Shown in pieces: positions 1 through 5,041 of a DNA stretch of 9,115 nucleotides. The stretch spans positions 1 to 9,115 of the forward strand of contig JBEKZL010000289.1 of the NCBI GenBank assembly GCA_049509915.1, given 5' to 3'. A model generated the notes under the pieces. It did no database searches. It was not told the origin of the DNA and was given only the letters and a program-made list of their open reading frames with translations. This DNA is from JBEKYD01 sp049509915 (GTDB taxonomy: Bacteria; Acidobacteriota; Terriglobia; Bryobacterales; Bryobacteraceae). The position numbers were made by a program, and so were the translations under genes. How positions within the stretch are numbered: position 1 is the stretch's first letter; the number at the start of each line of letters is the position of its first letter.

Positions 1-546
1 CTCGAAAAGTCCCTGCACGCGGCCATCGACGAGGCCGCTGCCGCCGGCGTCCCCAACATCATTACCTTCTCGGGCAACCGCCGCGGCATGGCGGACGCCG
101 AAGGCGCCGACAATTGCGTGGCGTTCCTCAACCGCGTAAAGGCCCACGCCGAGGACAAGGGCGTCACCATTTGCATGGAGTACCTGAATAGCGCGGTAAA
201 CCACAAGGACTACATGTTCGACCACATCTCTTGGGGTGTGGACGTGATGAAGAGAGTCGACTCGCCCCGAGTCAAAATTCTGTTCGACATCTACCACGCC
301 CAGATCATGGACGGCGACATCGCCCGCCACATCCGTAACTACTTTCCTTATATTGGCCATTTCCACACCGGCGGCAATCCCGGCCGGCATGAGATCGACG
401 AGACTCAGGAGCTGAATTACGGCTTCCTGGCCAAAACCATCGCGGACCTGGGGTTCTCCGGCTACGTGGCGCACGAATACTCGCCGGCGCCTGGTCGCGA
501 TCCGGTCGCGAGCCTGCACCAGGCCGTCGGCATCTTCACCGTTTGA
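1..546 (+). CDS. hyi: hydroxypyruvate isomerase-like TIM-barrel protein (5'-truncated by window edge)
   Basis: The reading frame is open from base 1, and 181 residues up to the TGA at 544-546 are visible. The N-terminal third of the usual ~260-residue family is missing at the window edge. The sequence fits the sugar isomerase / AP-endonuclease-2 TIM-barrel superfamily and most resembles hydroxypyruvate isomerase, which interconverts hydroxypyruvate and tartronate semialdehyde in the cytosol. Visible landmarks, numbered in the partial protein, are MEYLNS with Glu60, FDIYHAQ with Asp96 and His99, HFHTGGNPGRHEID with His122, Arg129 and His130, then ELNY, and AHEYSP with Glu159. Glu60, Asp96, His122 and Glu159 have the order and spacing expected of the family's metal-binding quartet; the third position is often Gln in enterobacterial Hyi. 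The RHExD...ELNY segment is the best Hyi-specific sign. Related TIM-barrel isomerases or epimerases remain possible because substrate specificity in this fold is hard to read. A hairpin terminator follows, so the aldehyde dehydrogenase downstream is probably a separate transcription unit. Confidence 0.8.
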   Translation, partial: LEKSLHAAIDEAAAAGVPNIITFSGNRRGMADAEGADNCVAFLNRVKAHAEDKGVTICMEYLNSAVNHKDYMFDHISWGVDVMKRVDSPRVKILFDIYHAQIMDGDIARHIRNYFPYIGHFHTGGNPGRHEIDETQELNYGFLAKTIADLGFSGYVAHEYSPAPGRDPVASLHQAVGIFTV

Positions 547-561
547 GCTCCAGCCGGCTCC

Positions 562-587
562 ATGCGCGTGGCCACTGCGCGCGTTTT
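562..587 (+). terminator. probable intrinsic terminator after the hyi-like gene
   Basis: Starting 15 bases after the stop codon, 562-568 (ATGCGCG) can pair with 578-584 (CGCGCGT). This gives a 7-bp stem with one G-U pair around a 9-base loop. The right arm runs directly into TTTT (584-587). The stem is G/C rich and the T-run is short, so it is a plausible but not ideal rho-independent terminator. Confidence 0.45.
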
Positions 588-641
588 CACGATTGCCCCA
601 CGCGCTAGCTCTCTCGGCCCCGACATCTCCTTCCGGGGAAG

Positions 642-650
642 TGATATTGT
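642..650 (+). promoter_or_regulatory. candidate extended -10 promoter for the aldehyde dehydrogenase gene
   Basis: TGATATTGT at 642-650 matches the extended -10 pattern TGnTATnnT. No convincing -35 hexamer lies 16-18 bases upstream, which is acceptable for an extended -10 promoter. A start near 657 would give a leader of roughly 48 bases before the ATG at 705. This is a pattern match only. Confidence 0.3.
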
Positions 651-691
651 GTTGGTCAAAGGCCGACTGCGTAGCACTCAGAACTCGGCCC

Positions 692-698
692 GAAGGAG
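692..698 (+). promoter_or_regulatory. ribosome binding site of the aldehyde dehydrogenase gene
   Basis: GAAGGAG lies 6 bases upstream of the ATG at 705. It is the only textbook Shine-Dalgarno sequence in this window and fixes the start of the 492-residue reading frame. Confidence 0.8.
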
Positions 699-704
699 TT
701 AATC

Positions 705-2183
705 ATGGCAACTGTTTCCGCTCCCCAGAGGGAGATGCGGGCCGCCGTGTCGGCGACCAAACTGCTCATCGACAACCAGTGGGTGGATAGCGCGTCCGGG
801 AAGACCTTTCCAACCATCGACCCCGCTACCGGGGAGGCGATCTGTCAGGTGGCTGAAGCCGATGCCACCGATGTCGACCGCGCCGTGAGGGCGGCGCGTT
901 ACGCTTTCGAACGCGGACCCTGGCGTAAGACCAGTGCCAGCGAACGCGGCCGGCTGCTGAACCGGCTGGCCGAGCTGATCGAGCGCCATGCCGACGAACT
1001 GGCGCGTCTGGAATCGCTCGATAACGGCAAACCGTACGCGGTGGCCGGCGCCGCCGACCTGCCGCTGACCATCGCCTGCTATCGCTACTACGCCGGCTGG
1101 GCGGACAAGGTGCAGGGACGCACCATCCCCGTCAACGGCGATTATTTCTGTTACACCCGCCTCGAACCGGTGGGTGTGGTGGGACAGATCATCCCCTGGA
1201 ACTTCCCCCTGCTCATGCAGGCCTGGAAACTAGCCCCGGCGCTGGCCACCGGCAATACAGTGGTGATGAAGCCCGCCGAACAGACCCCGCTCACGGCGCT
1301 GCGCATAGGGGAACTGATTGTGGAAGCCGGCTTCCCGCCCGGAGTGGTGAACCTGCTGCCGGGGTACGGGCCAACCGCGGGCGCCGCCATCGCACGTCAC
1401 ATGGACGTGGATAAGGTCGCCTTCACTGGATCGACCGAAGTGGGAAAACTGGTGATGGAAGCCGCCGCCAAATCCAACCTCAAAAGGGTGACGCTGGAAC
1501 TGGGCGGCAAGAGCCCCAACATCGTATTCGCGGACGCCGATCTCGACCAGGCCATCGAAGGCGCGCATTTCGCCCTGTTCTTCAACCAGGGCCAATGCTG
1601 CTGCGCGGGCTCGCGCCTGTTCGTGGAAGAGAAAGCCTACGACGAATTCGTGGAGCGCAGTACCGCCCGCGCCAAGCGCCGCAAGGTCGGCGATCCCTTC
1701 GACCCTGCCACCGAGCAGGGCCCGCAGGTGGACCAGGACCAGTACAACAAAGTGATGGGTTACATCGAACGCGGCAAGAAGGAGGGCGCTCGCCTGACGT
1801 GCGGCGGCGCAAGGTCGGGCGATCGCGGCTACTTCATTCAACCTACCGTATTTGCCGACGTGAAGGACGACATGGCTATCGCGAAGGAGGAGATCTTCGG
1901 CCCGGTGATGAGCATCATCAAGTTCCGCGACCTGGACGAAGTCGTCGAGCGCGCCAACCGCACCGAATACGGCCTGGCCGCTGCCGTGTGGACGCGCGAT
2001 ATCGGCAAGGCCCACGCCATTGCTAATAGCGTGCGGGCGGGAACGGTTTGGATCAACTGCTACGACGTGTTCGACGCTGCCGCCCCGTTTGGCGGCTTCA
2101 AACAATCGGGCATGGGCCGCGAACTCGGCGAATACGGCTTGCAGCAATACACCGAGGTCAAGACCGTTACCGTGAAGTTGTAG
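705..2183 (+). CDS. aldehyde dehydrogenase, ALDH1/ALDH2-type, NAD(P)+-dependent
   Basis: This is a complete 492-residue member of the aldehyde dehydrogenase superfamily, close to the usual ~500 residues. It oxidises an aldehyde to the carboxylic acid through a cysteine thiohemiacetal. Landmarks in order are PWNFPLLMQAWK with oxyanion Asn166, KPAEQTP with cofactor Lys189, GSTEVG (242-247) of the Rossmann fold, LELGGKSPN with general-base Glu265, FNQGQCCCAGSR with three consecutive cysteines and catalytic Cys299 in the middle, and EEIFGPV with Glu396. Spacings from the catalytic cysteine back to Asn (133), Lys (110) and Glu (34), and forward to Glu (97), equal those of mitochondrial ALDH2, so the active site is intact. 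The C-terminal PFGGFKQSGMGRELG motif is also present. Lys189 is followed by Ala-Glu (KPAE), usual in NAD+-preferring enzymes, so NAD+ is likely. The physiological substrate cannot be read. The start is supported by the GAAGGAG site. The gene stands alone between a terminator-like hairpin and a convergent neighbour. Confidence 0.96.
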   Translation: MATVSAPQREMRAAVSATKLLIDNQWVDSASGKTFPTIDPATGEAICQVAEADATDVDRAVRAARYAFERGPWRKTSASERGRLLNRLAELIERHADELARLESLDNGKPYAVAGAADLPLTIACYRYYAGWADKVQGRTIPVNGDYFCYTRLEPVGVVGQIIPWNFPLLMQAWKLAPALATGNTVVMKPAEQTPLTALRIGELIVEAGFPPGVVNLLPGYGPTAGAAIARHMDVDKVAFTGSTEVGKLVMEAAAKSNLKRVTLELGGKSPNIVFADADLDQAIEGAHFALFFNQGQCCCAGSRLFVEEKAYDEFVERSTARAKRRKVGDPFDPATEQGPQVDQDQYNKVMGYIERGKKEGARLTCGGARSGDRGYFIQPTVFADVKDDMAIAKEEIFGPVMSIIKFRDLDEVVERANRTEYGLAAAVWTRDIGKAHAIANSVRAGTVWINCYDVFDAAAPFGGFKQSGMGRELGEYGLQQYTEVKTVTVKL

Positions 2184-2188
2184 GGTCA

Positions 2189-2211
2189 GCGTGTGCCCCG
2201 CCGGTGCACGC
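2189..2211 (+). terminator. hairpin downstream of the aldehyde dehydrogenase gene
   Basis: GCGTGTGC (2189-2196) can pair with GTGCACGC (2204-2211) across a 7-base loop; two of the eight pairs are G-U. It starts 5 bases after the ALDH stop codon and sits in the short gap between convergent genes. No T-run follows, so it is a weak terminator candidate. Confidence 0.25.
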
Positions 2212-2246
2212 CTCACAGTTGGATCAGCCGGTGGCTTACGAGGCTA

Positions 2247-2263
2247 ACCCGGTCAATCCGGGT
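2247..2263 (-). terminator. perfect inverted repeat spanning the stop codon of the DUF2007-like gene
   Basis: ACCCGG (2247-2252) and CCGGGT (2258-2263) form a perfect 6-bp stem around the 5-base loop TCAAT. On the minus strand the loop carries the TGA stop codon of the zinc-ribbon protein. The tight GC stem may help end transcription or stabilise the mRNA end, but it lacks a U-tract. Confidence 0.3.
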
Positions 2264-2624
2264 CGCCCGTCTCGCTGGTCGCCGGCTGTTCCAGCGATTC
2301 CACCAGCTCGCGCGCCTCGGCCTCGCGGTCGCGCGGCACCTGGATTCGGCACCACTTGTGCAGGAACGCGTCCACGCCTTGAACCAGCGTGGCGATCTGC
2401 CCCAGCACGAAGAACGGAATCCCCGCATCCTCCAGCAGGCCCTTTGCCAGGGCGGGTTGCATGCTGTCATTGGTTTCCAGCACCACTACCAGCCCGAGTG
2501 TCGGGTCGAAGGAGTCGGTTGGCTCCGGGGGCGCCCCGGCGAGCAGGGCAACGCGGCAGTCGGAGCACTTCGTGAACCCTTCGCGATATTCCACCAGGCA
2601 TTCGGGGCAATACACGAATGGCAC
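2253..2624 (-). CDS. zinc-ribbon protein with DUF2007-type putative signal-transducing domain
   Basis: The protein has 123 residues when started at GTG 2624. The first ~25 residues form a zinc-ribbon-like knuckle pair: CPEC at Cys6/Cys9 and CSDC at Cys20/Cys23. A Pro/Asp-rich linker (30-43) leads to a compact alpha/beta domain (about 45-112) that begins LVVVLETND, continues with ALAKGLLEDAGIPFFVLGQ, and ends with WCRIQVPRDREAEARELVESLE. This pattern resembles DUF2007 (PF09413, putative prokaryotic signal transducing protein), small proteins of unknown mechanism often coupled to zinc ribbons. No signal peptide or membrane segment is visible, so it is probably cytosolic. The start is uncertain: GTG 2624 has no spaced Shine-Dalgarno, whereas an in-frame GTG at 2615 (three residues later) has AGAAGG (2629-2624) 8 bases upstream. 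Both keep all four cysteines. An in-frame TAA upstream rules out a much longer form. The function is not known. Confidence 0.8.
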   Translation of the reverse strand: MPFVYCPECLVEYREGFTKCSDCRVALLAGAPPEPTDSFDPTLGLVVVLETNDSMQPALAKGLLEDAGIPFFVLGQIATLVQGVDAFLHKWCRIQVPRDREAEARELVESLEQPATSETGDPD

Positions 2625-2812
2625 CTTCTGCCCAAGTGTAGCGCCGTTCGCTACAGCCGAATTCCGTGGTTAAGAAGCGGCCGCATCCACGGCCTCCAAC
2701 CGGTGCATCTCCCCATACTGACGCGTGCCGCTCGCTAGAATGAGTGAGTTGCCGAGCCGCGACCGCCAGCGGTTGCGGTATGCGCGACTGTAATTGCGAA
2801 AGCGAGAGCTCA

Positions 2813-4009
2813 GTGAATAGTGTGTTGATCGTGGGAGGTGGGATCGTGGGGCTGGCCACGGCCTACCGGTTGAACGAGCGGTTCCCCGATGCCGTCATCA
2901 CCCTCCTCGAAAAGGAATCGGAGGTGGGGCAGCACCAGACGGGCCATAACAGCGGGGTGCTGCATAGCGGCCTCTATTACAAGCCCGGGTCGGTGAAGGC
3001 TCGGCTGGCAGTGACCGGCATCCGCCAGATGGTAGCCTTCTGCCAGGAGAATCATGTCGCGCACGAAATCTGCGGCAAGCTGGTGGTGGCGGCGGACGAA
3101 AGCGAGGTTCCCCGCCTGCGCGATCTGGAGACGCGCGGCGCGGCCAACGGGCTCGATGGACTGCGTTGGCTGGCGCCCGAGGAAATGCACGAAATCGAAC
3201 CTCACGTGGGCGGCGTCGCCGCACTGCGCGTGCCCCAGGAGGGCATCGTCGATTACCGCCAAGTCTGCGCCGCGCTGGTGGAAAGACTCGCGGCCGGCGG
3301 TGTCCATATTCAGACTGGGGCGCGCGTCGAACGGCTCCGGTATCAAGGTGGCAAGTGGGTAGCGCAAACACCGGCCGGAGATTTTCAGGCCGGGTTCCTG
3401 ATCAACTGCGCGGGCCTCTATTCGGACCGGGTGGCGGCGCTTGCCGGCGAGCGCCGCCAGGTGCGCATCGTGCCATTCCGCGGCGAATACTTCAAGCTGC
3501 GCCCCCAGCGCCAATACCTGGTGCGAAACCTGATATACCCGGTGCCCGATCCGCGATTTCCGTTTCTGGGCGTACACTTCACGCGCCTGATCCACGGCGG
3601 TATCGAAGCCGGGCCGAACGCTGTGCTGGCAACCTCTCGCGAAGGATACCGCAAGACCGACTTTCGCCCCGGCGATTTGTTCGATGCGCTGAGCTACGGC
3701 GGTTTCTGGCGATTCTTGCGCCGTTATCCATCCATGTCCTGGTATGAATTGCGGCGGTCCTTCAGTCGCCGGATTTTCTGCCAGTCGCTGCGCCGGCTCG
3801 TGCCGGAAATCGAAGCCGGCGATTTGGCCACGGGCGGCTCCGGCGTTCGCGCTCAGGCGTTGTCGCCCGCAGGAGACATCATCCAGGATTTCCAGTTGAT
3901 TGCCCGCCCCAAAGCGCTCCACGTGCTGAACGCTCCCAGCCCGGCCGCCACCGCGTCTCTCGCCATCGGCGCCGACATTGTGGCGATGGTGGCGGAACAT
4001 ATTGCCTGA
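2813..4009 (+). CDS. lhgO: L-2-hydroxyglutarate oxidase-like FAD-dependent oxidoreductase
   Basis: From GTG 2813 the protein has 398 residues, typical of the LhgO / L2HGDH branch of the DAO-type flavoproteins. The family oxidises L-2-hydroxyglutarate to 2-oxoglutarate and passes electrons to oxygen or the quinone pool. The N-terminus shows a Rossmann dinucleotide motif, VGGGIVG (7-13), with an acidic ribose-binding Glu33 ending strand 2 (TLLEKES). The strongly conserved block HQTGHNSGVLHSGLYY (41-56) is a hallmark of the family. Further family blocks are EGIVDYRQVC, FLINCAGLYSDRVA, the PFRGEYFKL motif, YPVPDPRFPFLGVHFT, GGSGVRAQ and the C-terminal NAPSPAATASLAIG, which contacts FAD. The frame is open back to GTG 2744 (421 residues), but that adds a low-complexity Cys/Ser-rich tail not expected in the family. 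GTG 2813 gives the usual short M-N-S-V-L-I-V-G-G-G start, although only a weak purine stretch precedes it. Its neighbour downstream is convergent. LhgO-type specificity is well supported, but another 2-hydroxyacid substrate is possible. Confidence 0.9.
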   Translation: MNSVLIVGGGIVGLATAYRLNERFPDAVITLLEKESEVGQHQTGHNSGVLHSGLYYKPGSVKARLAVTGIRQMVAFCQENHVAHEICGKLVVAADESEVPRLRDLETRGAANGLDGLRWLAPEEMHEIEPHVGGVAALRVPQEGIVDYRQVCAALVERLAAGGVHIQTGARVERLRYQGGKWVAQTPAGDFQAGFLINCAGLYSDRVAALAGERRQVRIVPFRGEYFKLRPQRQYLVRNLIYPVPDPRFPFLGVHFTRLIHGGIEAGPNAVLATSREGYRKTDFRPGDLFDALSYGGFWRFLRRYPSMSWYELRRSFSRRIFCQSLRRLVPEIEAGDLATGGSGVRAQALSPAGDIIQDFQLIARPKALHVLNAPSPAATASLAIGADIVAMVAEHIA

Positions 4010-4027
4010 CGGCCGACTTTGCGGCCG
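4010..4027. terminator. GC hairpin between convergent genes
   Basis: CGGCCG (4010-4015) pairs perfectly with CGGCCG (4022-4027) around the 6-base loop ACTTTG, beginning one base after the LhgO-like stop codon. It lies in the 42-base gap between two convergent genes. There is no T-run on either strand, so it is more a candidate transcription-end or mRNA-stabilising hairpin than a textbook terminator. Confidence 0.35.
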
Positions 4028-4051
4028 CCGGCAAGTCCGAGCGGGCGCCGG

Positions 4052-4831
4052 TCAGCCGGGATTGTAACAAGCCTTTGGCGCAAGGGCGCGCCGCAATCGG
4101 CTCAGCGAGTCGCGGATCGGTTCCAATTCCCATTCCGAGCGGGTCACTCCGTCCCAGCGCGAAAGCACCTCGTGGTAGAGACGATGCAAAACCGCAACCA
4201 GCGCCGGATCCCGAAAGCCGTGTGCCGCTTCGTCGTCGATGATTTTGATGGCTTCGGCCGCGGTGAGAGCCGGTTTGTAGGGCCGCTCCCCGCGCAGAGC
4301 ATCATAGATGTCCGCCATTTGCACGACTCGCGCCAGCAGCGGAATATTCTCGCCAGCCAGGCCGTCCGGATAGCCGGATCCGTCCCAGCGCTCATGATGA
4401 TACCGGATGATGGGGATAACCGGGTCCAGGGTCTTCAAATGGCGGCAGATTTCAACCCCCCGGATGGAGTGGGTCTTCATGACTTCCCACTCTTCGGCAT
4501 CAAGCCGGCCAGGCTTGAGCAGAATGCTGTCGGGAATGCCGACTTTCCCAATATCGTGCAGGTACGCTCCGCGGTACACACACAGTAGGTCCCGCCGGTC
4601 CAAACCGTAGACGATCCCCAGCGCAACGCTGAGAAAGGCGATCCTCTCGCAATGTCCCGCAGTTTGGCAATCACGCTGCTCGACCGCCTGCGCCAAAGCG
4701 AACAAAGTCGCTTCGGTCGGATCGACCAGCGCCTGATGGTAATCGCCGCGTAATTCCTCCAGACTTCGCCAACAGGTCAGAAACAGATCGTTCCAGCCCT
4801 GTCTAAGCCCGCTTCGAGTAGCCGTTCGCAT
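4052..4831 (-). CDS. HD-GYP domain protein, likely cyclic-di-GMP phosphodiesterase
   Basis: This 259-residue protein carries a full HD-GYP domain (about 40-225). The family hydrolyses cyclic di-GMP at a di- or tri-metal centre. Visible ligands and signature residues, in order, are GHCERIA (His60), LHDIGK (His92-Asp93, followed by Lys96), KTHSIRG (His121), YHHERWDGSGYPDGL (His145-His146, and GYP at 153-155) and ADIYDAL (Asp174). All the usual metal-site residues are present, so it should be active. The ~40 residues before the domain show no receiver, PAS or GAF domain and no membrane helix, so the protein looks like a cytosolic HD-GYP unit without its own sensor. The ~35 residues after the domain are charged and unassigned. 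The ATG at 4831 has AAAGG almost touching it, a poorly spaced ribosome site, so the true start could differ slightly; any start before residue ~40 keeps the domain. The gene is divergent from the large NHL-repeat gene and convergent with the LhgO-like gene. Confidence 0.92.
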   Translation of the reverse strand: MRTATRSGLRQGWNDLFLTCWRSLEELRGDYHQALVDPTEATLFALAQAVEQRDCQTAGHCERIAFLSVALGIVYGLDRRDLLCVYRGAYLHDIGKVGIPDSILLKPGRLDAEEWEVMKTHSIRGVEICRHLKTLDPVIPIIRYHHERWDGSGYPDGLAGENIPLLARVVQMADIYDALRGERPYKPALTAAEAIKIIDDEAAHGFRDPALVAVLHRLYHEVLSRWDGVTRSEWELEPIRDSLSRLRRALAPKACYNPG

Positions 4832-5041
4832 ACCTTTCGCATTTCTAACCTACATACACATGACATATATCGGCTCGAACCGGCAAAACAGGAGACCGCG
4901 AGGAAAGAAATTCATTCGTCTCGCACTTCATTGCTGCCGCGGGCATTTCAGGAGAATTTGCCGGTCTGCCCGCCACTAAATGGAACAGGAGCCTCCGCCT
5001 AGCGCGACGCGAGCGTCAAACTGCCCGGGCAGGCCAAGGAT
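4832..5041. other. 210 bp divergent intergenic region
   Basis: This region separates the HD-GYP gene (leftwards) from the NHL-repeat gene (rightwards) and must hold both promoters. The first ~40 bases (about 4832-4872) are clearly more AT-rich than the surroundings (for example CATATAT around 4863-4869), which suits a promoter core for the leftward gene. I could not assign a -35/-10 pair with normal spacing on either strand. A perfect 12-bp palindrome lies next to the rightward start and is listed separately. Confidence 0.5.
5021..5032. promoter_or_regulatory. 12-bp perfect palindrome just upstream of the NHL-repeat gene
   Basis: CTGCCCGGGCAG is a perfect palindrome ending 9 bases before the ATG at 5042. 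It could be a dyad operator for a dimeric regulator, or partly mask the weak ribosome site AAGGA (5036-5040). In GC-rich DNA such a palindrome can arise by chance, so the role is a guess. Confidence 0.25.

Noticed and set aside
1230..2216. 328-residue open frame on the minus strand opposite the aldehyde dehydrogenase gene
   Set aside because: Its composition is that of an antisense shadow, and the plus strand encodes an ALDH with every catalytic residue in place.
2740..2793. 17-codon leader ORF (ATG to TAA) before the LhgO-like gene
   Set aside because: It has no ribosome site and no attenuator-like residue run, and it overlaps a -10-like hexamer. Most likely chance.
2744..2812. N-terminal extension of the LhgO-like protein from GTG 2744
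   Set aside because: The extra 23 residues are a Cys/Ser-rich stretch unlike the family, whose members begin a few residues before the GGGIVG motif.
2810..4000. 396-residue open frame on the minus strand opposite the LhgO-like gene
   Set aside because: It is rich in His/Arg/Ala/Gly with no recognisable domain, and it mirrors a clearly conserved flavoprotein. Long antisense frames are expected in GC-rich coding DNA.
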